From positions 29,120,075-29,184,074 of the forward strand of contig NC_079514.1 in NCBI RefSeq assembly GCF_000801105.2: a stretch of 64,000 bases of DNA, in the 5' to 3' direction. Shown piece after piece: positions 11,909 to 23,404 of this stretch. The notes under the pieces are model-generated. The model searched no databases. It was not told the DNA's origin and was given only the letters and a program-made list of their open reading frames with translations. This stretch comes from Raphanus sativus (taxonomy: Eukaryota > Streptophyta > Magnoliopsida > Brassicales > Brassicaceae). Position numbers and translations under genes: made by a program. Each line of letters opens with the position of its first letter. Within the stretch, counting starts at the first letter, position 1.

Positions 11909-14185
11909 ATGGCGGAAGTAAAAGAGGAATCCACCTCTAACAAGGAAACAGGACCAACCTCCGTGAAGTTTCCGATGTTGACTACAACTAACTACACAGT
12001 TTGGTGCATGAAGATGAAGATTGCGTTGAAGGTAAGTGAAGTCTGGGAAACAATTGATCCAGGGATCAAGGACGAGAAGAAAAACAACATGGCAATAGCT
12101 TTTCTCTTCCAATCTATACCAGAAGCACTTGTCCTGCAAGTTGGAGATTTGGAAACAGCTAAAGGAGTATGGGATGCAATAAAAGCTAGACATCTAGGTG
12201 CTGAAAGGGTTAAAGAAGCAAGATTATGCACCCTTATGTCTGAGTTTGATAAGTTAAAGATGAAAGATGGAGATACTATTGATGCCTTTGTTGGAAAGTT
12301 ATCTGAGATTTCATCTAAAGCATCTGCACTAGGAGAAATAATTGAGGAACCGAAGATTGTTAAGAAATTCCTTAAGTCTCTACCTAGGAAGAGATACATT
12401 CAGATAGTAGCTTCCATTGAGCAGATGCTAGACCTAAAAACTACAACATTTGAGGATATCGTGGGAAGATTGAAAGTATACGAAGAAAGAATTAGCGAGG
12501 AAGATGATGAAGCAAACGACGACCAGACTAAACTCATGTATGCTGATACTCCGCATGAGAACTATGGTGGATACAACAATAATGGACGTGGACGTGGACG
12601 GAACAGTAGAGGATCATGGAGAGGAAGAGGTCGTGGTCGTCAAAGTGCGTTTCAATCTCAAAGAGAAGCTTACCGACAACGAGCAAGTGGAGATATCTCT
12701 CACATTACTTGTTTCCGGTGTGATAAACTTGGTCACTATGCATCTGACTGTCCAGATAAGCAACTTAAGCTTCAAGAAACGACTGAGAAGAAGGACGAGG
12801 ATACTCAAGAAGCAGATGAACTGATGATGAACGAAGTGGTTTATCTTAATGAGAACAAAGTGAACCCAACAACCTTTGAAGCTGACTCTGATGAGATGAA
12901 TGTGTGGTACCTAGACAACGGCGCCAGCAACCACATGAGTGGAACTCGTGTGTTCTTCTGTGATCTTGATGAGACCATCACTGGTATGGTCCGTTTCGGA
13001 GATGACTCTCGAATTGACATAAAAGGAAGAGGCTCGATTAGGTTTATATTCAAAGGTGGTGTGAAGAAAGTGCTGAATAATGTTTACTATATTCCGGGTT
13101 TGAAGAGCAATATAGTGAGTTTGGGGCAAGCTACTGAGGTTGGATGCGAAGTACAGATGAAAGCTGAGACGTTGACTCTGTTTGATCGCAACGGTGACGT
13201 GATGGTGAAGACAACTCGATCCAAGAACAGACTATACAAAGTCGTGTTACAGTCCGATCAAACCCTCTGCTTACACACATCTTCAGCAGGTACATCGACG
13301 ATGTGGCATGCTCGTTTGGGCCATATCAATAAGGAGAAGATGAAGATGATGATCAACAAAGATATAGTTGGTGGATTACCTAATATCACAGTTGAAGATG
13401 AAACATGTGTGTCGTGTCTACGCGGAAAGCAAACGAGGAGATCGTTTCCAAAATCAACTTCGTATAGAGCATCTGAGGTACTTGAGCTAGTCCATGGTGA
13501 CCTATGTGGACCCATATCACCGATGACACCAGCTCAGAAACGATACGTATTTGTACTCATTGATGACCATACTAGATACATGTGGACAATTTTGATGAGA
13601 GAAAAATCTGAAGCGTTTGAGAAGTTTAAAATTTTCAAGAAGCTGGTGGAACAAGAAACTCAAAGAAAGATTAAAACTTTTCGAACAGATAGAGGCGGTG
13701 AATTCCTGTCTAACGAGTTTAAAGCTTATTGTGATAGGAGTGGAATCAAGCGTCATCTCACAGCTCCTTACACTCCGCAGCAAAACGGAGTGGTAGAACG
13801 ACGCAATCGAACACTTTTGGAGATGACAAGAAGCATCTTAAAGCATATGACTATACCAAACGAGTTCTGGGGAGAAGCGGTGAGACATTCCACATATCTT
13901 ATTAATAGAGTTACAACGAGATCACTTGATGGAACAACTCCATATGAGGCTCTACGAGGACGAAAACCAAACCTGAGTCATCTACATGTATTTGGCTGCG
14001 TATGTTACGCAAGAACTGAAGCTGCAGGAAGGAAAAAGCTAGACGACAGATCAAGAGAACTCGTACACTTGGGAACGGAACCTGGTTCCAAAGCTTATCG
14101 TCTACTTGATCCTACAACTAGGAGAATCGTAGTGAGCAGAGATGTTTGGTTCGCGAAAACAGAGCATGGAACTGGAACAGAGTAA
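11909..14185 (+). pseudogene. Copia gag-protease-integrase reading frame
   Basis: 758 codons from ATG 11909. The gag part (UBN2-type) spans about residues 20-200. An RGRGRG-rich stretch comes next, then the CCHC zinc knuckle CFRCDKLGHYASDC at about residue 270 and the protease motif WYLDNGASNHM, with DNG in place of the common DSG, a variant I recall in other plant copia elements. The integrase has an HHCC-type region (HARLGHINKEK ... CVSCLRGKQ) and a catalytic core including GDLCGPI, FRTDRGGEF and TPQQNGVVERRNR. A TAA at 14183-14185 plus a frame change separates it from the reverse transcriptase, which belongs to the same polyprotein in intact elements. Confidence 0.92.
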
Positions 14186-14238
14186 ATAAAACAGAGGAAA
14201 CAGAGCATGGATGAGAGTTAATCGTTAGAACTAAGCGA

Positions 14239-16003
14239 GTGAATGAAACAAATGAGCAAGAAGAAACTGTGAACAATGACATCTATGATATTGGTGAAGA
14301 CGAAGAAGAACTTGATGGTGAAGACGAAGACGAACTTGATGATGAAAACGAAGGAAACATACAACCACAAGTGAGGAGATCACAAAGAATAACTACTAAA
14401 CCGTCGTATCTAGATGACTACGTTATTCTCGCAGAGATAGAGTGTGAACGACTACTGATGCTCGTGAACGATGAACCATACGACTTTGGAGAAGCCAAGA
14501 ATTTGAAAGTATGGGTTGATGCGTGTGAAGATGAGCTTTTCTCTATAGAAAAGAACAATACATGGGTGCTTGTTGAGTTGCCAAAAGGAGTGAAGCCGAT
14601 TGGGCTTAAATGGATATTCAAGATTAAGTGTAACGCCGATGGCAGCATCAGCAAGTATAAAGCAAGATTAGTAGCAAAGGGTTATGTTCAAAGACATGGC
14701 GTTGATTATGATGAAGTATTTGCTCCGGTGGCGCGCATTGAGACGATACGGTTGATCATCTCTATTGCTGCATCTAATGGATGGGAAGTTCACCATTTAG
14801 ACGTCAAAACGGCTTTTCTACATGGTGAGTTAAAAGAAGAAGTGTTCGTAGAACAGCCAGAAGGTTTTGTTGTGAAGGGACAAGAACACAAAGTGTACCG
14901 ACTAAAGAGAGCTCTCTATGGTTTACGTCAGGCTCCTAGAGCCTGGAGCATCAAACTAAATCAGGTACTACGAGAACTGAAGTTTCAGAGATGCTCTAAG
15001 GAGCCCTCGTTGTATCGAAAGTAGAAGAATGGAGATCTTCTTGTCGTAGTGGTATATGTAGATGATCTACTTGTGACTGGATCATCACTCAAGCTCATAT
15101 TGGAGTTTAAAGAAGAGATGTCGAGGAAATTTTAGATGAGTGATCTTGGCAAGCTAACCTACTATTTAGGTATAGAGGTTCATCAAAGCAACAATGGTAT
15201 TATCTTGAAACAAGACCGATATGCGCGCAAGATACTTGAAGAGTGTGGAATTAGCTCGTGTAATGCAACACTTGTTCCGATGGAGATAAATGCAGCTTTC
15301 TCTAAAGCTAATAAAGAAAACAAGATAGATGCAGGGCAGTACCGACGCAGCATAGGCTGTCTCTGATACCTGTTGCACACACGACCTGACTTGTCGTACA
15401 GTGTAGGAGTACTCAGTCGTTATATGCAAGATCCGAGAGAGTCTCACGGAGCCGCTTTGAAACAGATATTAAGATATCTACGAGGAACCTGCACTCTTGG
15501 TCTTTGGTTTAAGCGTGGAAGAGGACTAAAACTAGAAGGTTTCAGTGATAGTTCTCACAACGTTGATGCTGATGATGGGAAGAGTACGACGGGCCATATA
15601 TTCTACTTGGTGTTCGACAAAACAAGACGTGGTAGCTCTATCTAGTTGTGAGGCGGAGTTTATGGCCACTACGGAGGCTGCGGAACAGGCAATTTGGTTA
15701 CAAAAATAGCTAAGTGAAGTTACAGGTAAGGCTTGCGAACGAGTGGTCATTCGAGTGGATAACAAGTCTGCTATTGCTCTGACTAAAAATCCTGTTTTTC
15801 ATGGTCGGAGTAAACATATACATAGACGGTTTCACTTCATTCGAGAGTGTGTTGAAAATGAGTTGGTTGAAGTCGAGCATATACCGGGAACAGAACAAAA
15901 GGTAGAAATTCTTACAAAGGCGCTTGGAAGAACCAAGTTTAAAGAGATGAGAGAACTGATCGGAGTTCAAGATGTGAGTGAAGAAAGGTTTAAGCTTAAG
16001 GGG
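14239..16003 (+). pseudogene. Copia reverse transcriptase-RNase H, multiply broken
   Basis: The first segment (14239-15024) holds the RT start ([42 protein letters not shown]). A TAG at 15022-15024 is followed in frame by the catalytic YVDDLLVTG, then TAG 15133-15135, TGA 15364-15366, a deletion and frameshift near 15610-15640, and TAG 15707-15709. The RNase H part reads SSCEAEF and then VDNKSAIALTKNP and HIPGTEQKVEILTKAL. At least five lesions mean this copy makes no functional polymerase. Neighbouring lines are the integrase frame upstream and the polypurine tract downstream. Confidence 0.92.
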
Positions 16004-16008
16004 GAGAA

Positions 16009-16120
16009 TGTTGACTTAAGCTTAAACATAAAGCTAACTTAGTGTGCAAGTAATAAAGACCTAATCCTAATGTGTTGAATCCTAATGTGTTGAGGATTTG
16101 TTTGTGTTATAGGATTAGGA
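16009..16120 (+). repeat. Truncated 3' LTR of the copia element
   Basis: Matches the first 100 or so bp of the 5' LTR, then stops abruptly at ataggattagga (16120). A 15-bp direct duplication (atcctaatgtgttga) is present here and single in the 5' LTR. The missing half and its 5-bp target duplication were lost in a deletion. Confidence 0.85.
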
Positions 16121-16338
16121 CCTAATCCCAGTTTTACGAATAACTTGCACGTTAATTAAGGATATGGTGCATATGACATTCTCACATCAAGAAGTCTCTT
16201 CCGTTATGGTCATCACATAAGTATCTGTCCATCAACACTGTGGGAAGGACGATATGAGAGCTTCCTTAATCCTGTAGTAGAATGTGCAGTGTGTCTAATA
16301 GTACCATCTCGCTCCCTACAACACTTTGGCCAAACTAT

Positions 16339-19046
16339 AAATTTGCATATTGACTGGTTTGCAATGTTACCATATATTAGGCATGGCGTTCGGTGCTTTG
16401 GTTCGGGGCACTTTTTAGTGTATTTCAGGTTTAAAGATAAACTATATGATTGTATATGGTGAGCTTTTTATACTAATGTTTGTTCATTAAATAGCTTTAA
16501 CATTTTGTAACACTACAATATTTATCGATTACAAAATAACGAATACAAATATTGATTTTTCAAATGTATCATCGTTGTTGAAAAAACTAACGTATTACAA
16601 TTTATTTTAATTACTTTAAAGATTTCATATGCACAATAAATTAAGTTTTACAGGTGATATAAATCACTAAAACTAGGTAGACAACATGAATTGTAAAATG
16701 ACAAAAAGAATTAGGGTTTCTGCTCTTAATTTGTTTACTATTGATTTTCTATAAGTGATTTCATTTTCTACCTCTATAATATTATGCTTTCGTTATTGTT
16801 TCTGGTTCACTAATATGAGTTTTTTTAAACTTATTCCGTGAATCTGATAAATTACATAAGTGTAAATTTAAAAAGATGGACATCTGTAAAAATTAGTTTC
16901 ACTCCAGATACATATCTGAAAATCAAAATTTTAAAGAAAATCACTGACAAGATGTATTATTCACAAGTCAGTATTCAAATCTAATATATCAAGATGTTAT
17001 AGAATATAAGTCTAGACTCGAAATATAAATGTATGTCTAGTATATGTTCACTAGTTCGGTCTGAAAATCATATAATTCCAGAACAACAAAACAAACTACT
17101 TATTTTATTGACATACACTTATGAGTTTTAGTTACTTAAAAGTATACCCATAAAAATATATATAATACTTTATTATTCTAATATAAAATTATTGTATGAA
17201 CTAAAAACTGTTTGATTTATTAAATGATAAACTATAAAATTTATAACAAATAGCTCAAATCCCTCATTCTTACAATTATAATAGCTAGATAGTATATTAG
17301 AGAAAAACAAATATTAGAGGAATGATCAAATCTCTCATTCTTCGAACAAACTCTAAAAGAGGTAATTGGAATATTGTTATGATATTTTATTAAAAACTTT
17401 ATACAATAAAAATCAAGACTAAATTATTTAAAAAATCACTTCAGTTTGAAAAAGTGTATTTATGGAATTGTTAGAATCAATAACATATTAGAATCTATCT
17501 ATTAAAAAAACAATTTGTATACATAAAAGTGATTTGATACAAATTTACAAAAAATAATTTTGTCTATCTATTTAAAAAATAATTTGTATACAAAAAATAA
17601 TCTATCTATTTAATAAATACACTTATTCATTAGAGTAAGCACATAAATCAAGACGAATACCTTTTGTTTATTTACAATTATGGTTTTGGTAAATAAACCA
17701 AAACAATCCTTTTATTTACTTTACATGGTATATAATTAAACTTTAGTTGTACACATATATATATATGTGTGTGTGTGTACATTTTAATATAAATATTTAT
17801 TATTGACATTTCCTACTCATATGATTTGATTAATATTTGTATATTATTTGTAACAAATATTTTAACGGCTAATCACAAAAATTTAAATGTGAAAATTTTC
17901 AATAAAAATTTCAAAATTAAAATATTAAGATGTCAATAATTTTTCAAATCAAAATTTTAAATTCATATATTTATATATTTTCATATAGTAGATAATTTAA
18001 TTTAAATGATATATAAGATAAATATCTATTAATGTGATTTTATATTCATACGATTTGATCATTTGTTTATTGATGTTTTCCAGTATCAAAAATATATTTG
18101 TGGTGTAAGTAACCTATCCATATTAGTTCATTGATTTTTTTTTGGAAAGGGCATTCCATTTAAAAAAAAAAAAAATACAAAAGGCTTCAGCCTAGACAAC
18201 AGCTTGCCCATTAATACAAACCCAAATCCCATTGTTTCACATAATTGAACCACAGCACACCGATTGTAAAAAAAAAAGAGACGATTCAGTCATAAGTTGC
18301 GTTGATGCCAAAGTTGGAAACGCAAGGGAGAGAGAGACGAGGTGATGAAGCTCTGATGGCTGCAATTTTGTTTTGATGTAAGCTTCAATGATTGACAGCG
18401 GTGATAGAGTCTGGTGATTCTGTCCATATGTTGTAGATCGTGCTCTGCCAGGCGAAGAGACACAGGAGTTTTGCATGCCTTGGTTCCGATTGAAGTTGCA
18501 GGTTCGCGACCGGCTTTCCACATCTGAGTTGCAGAGCAGACATGTCGCAGGGGTATTCACTCCCCATGAGAGTAGGCGGTCCCTTGTAGAGCATCTTTTT
18601 AGCACAAATAACCAAGTCAGAAAGCTATGTTTTGGGCTACCTATGATCTTGCTGCAGGGAAGACCCAGTTTCCGTTGATGTTATCATGTGATGAATGGTT
18701 TGTGTAGTTTTCAATACATTGTCTCCATGCGGTGGTGTGTTTTCATGTAGCTATATCAAATCATTATTCCTTTCCTTTTATCTCTCATCTTTTCGATAAC
18801 GCAAATTTTTGCTCTTTAGCCTACTGTCGATTCACAGCAGAATTCATGTATATATAATATATATAGTATTGAGGTTGCATATGACATGCTCACATCAAGA
18901 AGTCTTTTCCGTTATGGTCATCACATAAGTATCTGACCATCAACACTGTGGGAAGGACGATATGAGAGCTTCCTTAATCCTGTAGTAGAATGTGCAGTGT
19001 GTCTAATAGTACCATCTCGCTCCCTACAACACTTTGGCCAAACTAT
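16339..19046 (+). repeat. Right copy of the tandem duplication (largely unoccupied)
   Basis: Blocks A'-B'-C'-D' at 16339-17275, 17276-18060, about 18095-18860 and 18876-19046. It holds the empty sites for the 4.8-kb Helitron (17275/17276) and the SINE (about 18090-18106). It contains no gene, only AT-rich DNA and a LINE remnant. The junction with the left copy falls in ggccaaactat / aaatttgcat near 16338. Confidence 0.85.
18125..18700 (-). pseudogene. LINE reverse transcriptase tail (zf-RVT) remnant
   Basis: The minus-strand frame reads PKHSFLTWLFVLKRCSTRDR followed by LLSWGVNTPATCLLCNSDVE. This parallels the 47-kb LINE (PKHNFLTWLVVLNRCPTKDR and LGWGLTTSPLCLLCNSANES). Cysteines and the HxxxxC-type spacing then decay through frameshifts. 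The A-rich 3' end is at about 18140-18175 (poly-T plus poly-A run) and carries aaaggcttcagcctagac. Confidence 0.75.
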
Positions 19047-19502
19047 ATTCTCATAAAACTAAGACAATGGGCGGTTCAAACAAAAATGACGAGATTGATA
19101 GAGTTTCCAGAGAACAACTAACCAGACGAAAAGCAGGCGATGTGCTATCGTCACTCATGTTCGCATCATAGGAATATCCATATATGAAACTATCAAGCTC
19201 GTCATAATTAAATTTGATCTTAGTTCATCATGTCAAAGTTACATCATAGTTAATGAAAACGGGTGTATTAAATCAAACAAGACGAAATAGATAGAGATAT
19301 CATAAAGAATATCAAAAGCAAAAATAAAAAGACCAATCTTGTATATCAGATTACAAGAGAGAAACAGTATGTGAGTGTGTGAGAAATCGACTATTTGATA
19401 ATTAATCTTCAACGACTTACCAAACAAAAAGTATGGTAGGAACAAACATGAAACTCTGTTCAGACTTAGAGATTTAAGTGCTTCTTACTTCAAGAATACT
19501 CT
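19047..19502. other. Spacer downstream of the SINA-like gene
   Basis: AT-rich. Contains the 3' UTR of the minus-strand SINA-like gene; no gene seen. Confidence 0.5.
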
Positions 19503-20533
19503 TCACTTTCTGAAGAGGACCTTTTTTTTTTGAACAAAAACTTTTTTTTGAACAAACTGATGAGGACCTTCTGTATCGTTTGATTTATCTTTTTCTCTTT
19601 TCTTGATGCAAATCCTCGTCTCCAACGATTTACCATGCACTAAACTGTTAGGAATCCACATATAATTCTCTTCAGGTTTATGAAAGCTCACTCTCTGAAT
19701 CATCTTCAACTCTGGGGATTTGTAAGTTATAGTGTGTCCATCCATAGTATAAGATATACAATATGAGAGCTTTTCTACTTTTGGAGAAGATGGTGGTGCA
19801 ATGCAGCTTACAGTAACATACACACCATAAGGCTTCCAGAAACTCTGCACTGTAAACAATAGCCTCTTCTCATACAACGTACCGATTACTAACTTATCAC
19901 TGATGTTCATCTTGACAAAAAAGGAGGAGCCACAACGGACCCTACAGCGCTGTGATGTTGACTGGGGTTTCTGGTGGATAAGCTTTTTATAGTGAAGGTA
20001 GACATCCTCGCATGAGCCAGTGTAATTGCAATCTTTGACAGGGCAGTAGCATGGCGAGAAAGTGCATGTCTTTTCATGAGTTGATTCTTCCCCATAAGTC
20101 AATTTTTGGGTGCATCCAAACTCGGCGTTTTGGCATGGGATAGAGGTCGATTCAAGAACAGTCTCCATTGCTCTGCAGCGACTGTGCCCAACAGGCAAAG
20201 CACAGGAAGGGCATTTATTACGCAGTTTGGGACAGCAAGAGGAGCAAGCTAAGTGCCCATTATCACACTGAAATACAAAAATTATCGAATTACAATCAAA
20301 GAAGCATCCAAGAAACGAAACCTAAACAAAATATGTTTAATACCTATGGCCTTCTAGTAGATAAGCACAAAATCAAATATCATCAGAAACCCCATGAATC
20401 AGTAACGCAAAATTCGAAGAGTAACCTGGAAGATGGGAATAGTGAATGGCTCGACGCAAATAGGGCAACTGAGAACATCAAGATTCAGTATTCCCGTGCG
20501 TGGTTTGTCCTCTGTGCTTGAGACACACTCCAT
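19503..20533 (-). CDS. SINA-like RING E3 ubiquitin ligase
   Basis: Two exons on the minus strand, 20426-20533 and 19503-20267, with a canonical GT-AG intron, giving 290 residues. The RING starts at C23 (CPICVEPFTIPIFQCDNGHL) and ends with CPSC at about residues 55-58. A SIAH-type zinc finger follows (CQNAEFGCTQKL ... CTFSPCYCPVKDCNYTGSC ... H), then a TRAF-like C-terminal domain. Family members transfer ubiquitin to substrate proteins; the substrate here is unknown. The length is normal for the family. The last residues include a short duplicated motif, FVQKKVFVQKKK, from an A-rich direct repeat (19525-19555), so the native C-terminus may be altered. It sits two genes from SOS4, as in Arabidopsis (At5g37870 region, from memory). 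Confidence 0.9.
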
Positions 20534-20579
20534 GACGATAGGTTTCGGTTAGGTTTCTTGGATAGGAACGTGGTTTTGT

Positions 20580-20586
20580 CTTTATA
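20580..20586 (-). promoter_or_regulatory. TATA box of the SINA-like gene
   Basis: TATAAAG on the minus strand, 47 bp upstream of the start codon, with no competing motif nearer. Confidence 0.5.
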
Positions 20587-21053
20587 GTCGGCCGTCAAAC
20601 TCACAATCAGCTTTCGAACACACATATATTTGAATTGAGATTTCCAATTTCCTTATTTAATAAGAAATACGAGTAATTGTCATTATTCCTTTTTTTCATT
20701 GTCCTGCTCTTTAGTTTTCCTTTTTTTTTTCTGGATTAACTAGGCCTTGGATTTATAATCCGAGATTCGAGATCCACTCCTGATCCGATCAGAAAATAGG
20801 ATATCCGGAATGCATGAATCTGGATCCAAATAATAAAATTGCAGCTCTGTCACAATTGAAACCGGATCCGGATATCTTAATTTTTAGGTCCGGATATCCT
20901 TTTTTAAAGGTTACTTTTCCATGATAGTTCATATGTATAAATATTTATAAAGAAAATATATTATAATAGTTAATTAATATTTTAATTTTAATTTCAAATC
21001 ATTTTATAATTCATATTAATATATTGTTTTATTTAATTAAAAATTTTATAATC
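20587..21053. other. Intergenic, AT-rich with ggatccgg-type repeats
   Basis: Holds the SINA-like promoter region and, at 20760-20900, repeated ggatatccgg / ggatccgg words of a degenerate dispersed repeat. No gene. Confidence 0.4.
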
Positions 21054-21336
21054 TTTTTTTTAACGTCTAGATCGATTATTATTGATTAATTATGTTATTA
21101 CAATGATGAGAATATTACAAAGACAATTTTACAGCTGACAATTCTACCATTCTGTGAGAATACACGCCTGACTGCACCACTCTGAGCCGTCCTATGAGAT
21201 TCATGTTCGATGGTACGCCCTGCACCAAACTGAAGATCTCCTGTAATCTGTTTCTCCATAATCTGCATAATTTGTTATTTTATGGGGTTTGAACCCCAGA
21301 CCTCCAGGTGTAGAAGCAATTGAACCCTTAGTCAAA
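21054..21336 (-). mobile_element. tRNA-derived SINE, 5'-truncated, same family as 10857-11162
   Basis: Reverse complement of the first SINE over almost its whole length: ggtgtagaagcaattgaacc at the head, ttcatgttcgatggtacgcc in the body, and a poly-T (21054-21061) that is the A tail. About 20 bp of the head, including part of the A box, is missing. No convincing target duplication. Confidence 0.8.
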
Positions 21337-21672
21337 AATTTCATTTTGGATATATAATATCTAGTTGGTTTAGTGATCATTTGAGTATATTATATTGCAT
21401 TACTTCCCCTAATTTAACTTTAATATTATTTTGTTCTAAATAGTTTTAAATTTTGATTAATTCTGTTATTTACATTTAAATTAGTTGTTTTCTTAGATAA
21501 GTAAATATTTTTTTAATAACTCGTGAACGAATATCAATATTTATAACAATTAAAATAATTGTAAATTCTAAGTAAATTTTATACCTTAGATTTATAAAAG
21601 GAAAAATGCAAATTATTTTAAATCATCTTAAACATAAAAATTCAGATTTTCTTAGGTACTTTTATTATGTTA

Positions 21673-22076
21673 GTCCCTCTGTTTCAATATACTTGATATT
21701 TTAGAGAATTGTTTTGTTTCATAATAGATGATTTTTGCACAAATCTATGTAACTTTAACTTTATCAAAAACTGTATAACCAACTGAATTTTTATTATTTC
21801 TATTTATAATTAAATAAATTAGTTTTAAATAATAATTTAGTAATATTTTAAATAAAAAATATTTTTCCTTAATATTTGTATATTCGAGTAAAACATCAAG
21901 TAATTTGAGAGAGAGAGTATTAGATAAGAAAATTAATTGCTTTTATTGAATTTTTATTGGTTTAAAATAATGGGAAATAGATAACACAGAAAATTGTGCA
22001 ATTTAATATTTACATTTAATATGTTTTATTAATATGTGTGAAAAACCAAAACATTCAACATTTGAAACGGAGGGAA
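21673..22076. mobile_element. Stowaway-like MITE
   Basis: The left end tccctctgtttcaatatac and right end tttgaaacggaggga form inverted termini next to TA dinucleotides. Interior is AT-rich and non-coding; about 400 bp, long for the type. Confidence 0.6.
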
Positions 22077-22234
22077 TATATTTAAATTTAAGATTAAAAA
22101 AATATGATTAATCAAAATAAGAGTAGTCAAAAGTCCTTTTTTTATTTAACTCATATAAATGAAAATAAAAATGTGCAAACAAATGGAAGTTTATTTAGAA
22201 CTTACATTGAGATGAACCGTCTAAATAAATAATA

Positions 22235-22475
22235 CTTCTGTTTCGTTAAGTGGCATTTAATGTTTTTGCACATGAATTAAAAAAATAATTAGATTTTCTA
22301 TATTACTTCTATCTAATACATATTTTATTTGATTTTATGTATTAATGAGCTAAGAACCGAAGAGTAAAGATAAAATTGGAAAAGCCATTTAATATTTGTT
22401 TTGAAAAGGTAAATGATACTTATAATAAAATAAAATTTAAAAGCTAAAACGGAACTTAATGTTAAACAGAGGGAA
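22235..22475. mobile_element. Stowaway-like MITE, diverged
   Basis: Left cttctgtttcgttaagt and right acttaatgttaaacagaggg are imperfect inverted repeats beside TA dinucleotides; about 241 bp. Confidence 0.5.
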
Positions 22476-23095
22476 TATTTAGCAGCATCTAAATAGATTT
22501 TAAAAGTAACATCTAAATATATCATTTGAATGAAAAAGATGTCAAATGAAAAAAAAATGTACAAATAAACATCCCTTAGTTGTGTGGGCATACATAATAT
22601 TTTTATGGTTATTGGCGATAGACCATCATTGTGTTTAGTTCTTGTTATGCAAGTGCAAATAGAAGGGAAAAAAACAAGTAAACTGATTCCGTAAGTGTAT
22701 GGTTAAATTTTCTTTAGAAAACTCTTGTGCAAGATTAACAATTAAGCACGAATAATTAATTATTCCATGAATTCTATATGTACTGCTTTTCTAAGTTATC
22801 ACACAAGAAGAGAAAAGTCTTCCTTATGTGTGGACAAGTCTCACAAGAAGAAAAATCTTCCTCATAGTTTTATTATTTCTATATAGCTGGTTCTGGTTAT
22901 TTGGAAATGCAAATTCTAACGTTAGTTGTGTGTTTCAATACATGTAGTCGAGGCCACGATCATGAGAAAGTTTCTTAAGAAGAACTCGTCATCACGGAAA
23001 GATTAATTCAATCAATCAACATCAATTCTATATGAAAGTTTCTCGGCTGTCTCTTTGTTGTTTACATAAGTAAACTAAAACTCTCTTCTCCTACT
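22476..23095. other. Promoter-proximal region of the TIR-NBS-LRR gene
   Basis: AT-rich upstream DNA of the resistance gene. No coding feature. Short CT-rich tracts near 23080 lie just before the TATA box. Confidence 0.4.
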
Positions 23096-23102
23096 TATAA
23101 AA
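23096..23102 (+). promoter_or_regulatory. TATA box of the TIR-NBS-LRR gene
   Basis: tataaaa preceded by a CT-rich tract. Without the SINE plus one copy of its target duplication (251 bp) it would lie about 50 bp before the start codon, a typical plant spacing. Confidence 0.55.
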
Positions 23103-23125
23103 TCAATGCAACTCTCTGATATATT

Positions 23126-23360
23126 TGTCCAGAACATCATGGCCCAATGGTAAGGACGGGCTCCTTCCTGCACCCTGAGTTCGAACCCTTTTAGAGGGAA
23201 CTAAGTCATGATTTCTGGATACCAACACGGATATGAGCCAATGCTTTAGGGCCCATTTGCATACCCGGAGAGAGGGTCTATCCGTGGGCTGCACCTCCCC
23301 TTGGGGATTAGTCTGGGCCTTTCCATAGGCCCGAGATATCCCAGGTTAATCAAAAAAAAA
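23126..23360 (+). mobile_element. tRNA-derived SINE in the 5' UTR of the TIR-NBS-LRR gene
   Basis: 235 bp with an A box (ggcccaatggtaagg), a B box (gagttcgaaccc) and an A tail (23351-23360). It is flanked by a perfect 16-bp target duplication, aactctctgatatatt, at 23110-23125 and 23361-23376. The family differs from the SINEs at 10.9 and 21.1 kb. It starts 24 bp after the TATA box, so it lies at or just after the expected transcription start. Confidence 0.9.
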
Positions 23361-23404
23361 AACTCTCTGATATATTCTTTAAACTTTTCTTTACCTAATC
23401 TCTC

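Larger units (their letters stand above)
11594..16120 (+). mobile_element. Ty1/copia LTR retrotransposon, decayed, 3' LTR truncated
   Basis: The 5' LTR opens tgttgacttaagc at 11594. The primer binding site tggtatcagagc (11859-11870) matches initiator tRNA-Met. A polypurine tract (aagggggagaa, about 15998-16008) precedes the 3' LTR at 16009. Gag, protease, integrase, reverse transcriptase and RNase H follow in copia order. The reading frame is broken several times, so the copy is not autonomous. It landed in the LINE remnant of block C. The rest of the 3' LTR and about 340 bp of adjoining host sequence, present in the right copy at about 18516-18875, are deleted. Confidence 0.95.
4009..16338 (+). 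repeat. Left copy of a 2.7-kb tandem duplication, expanded by insertions
   Basis: Four blocks match the right copy in the same order. A: 4009-4940 versus 16339-17275. B: 9761-about 10505 versus 17276-about 18060. C: about 11165-11593 versus about 18095-18515. D: 16168-16338 versus 18876-19046. Between the blocks lie a Helitron (4941-9760), a SINE (10857-11162), about 320 bp absent from the right copy (about 10505-10830), and a copia element (11594-16120). By eye D differs from its partner at 3 of 171 positions, while A differs at roughly one in ten, so the blocks may not share one history. Confidence 0.85.

Noticed and set aside
12504..13053. Several 60-110 codon frames overlapping the copia gag/protease region
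   Set aside because: Shadows of the 758-codon polyprotein frame.
23126..23190. A functional tRNA gene (A and B boxes)
   Set aside because: Flanking target duplication and A tail show a SINE; no complete cloverleaf is evident.
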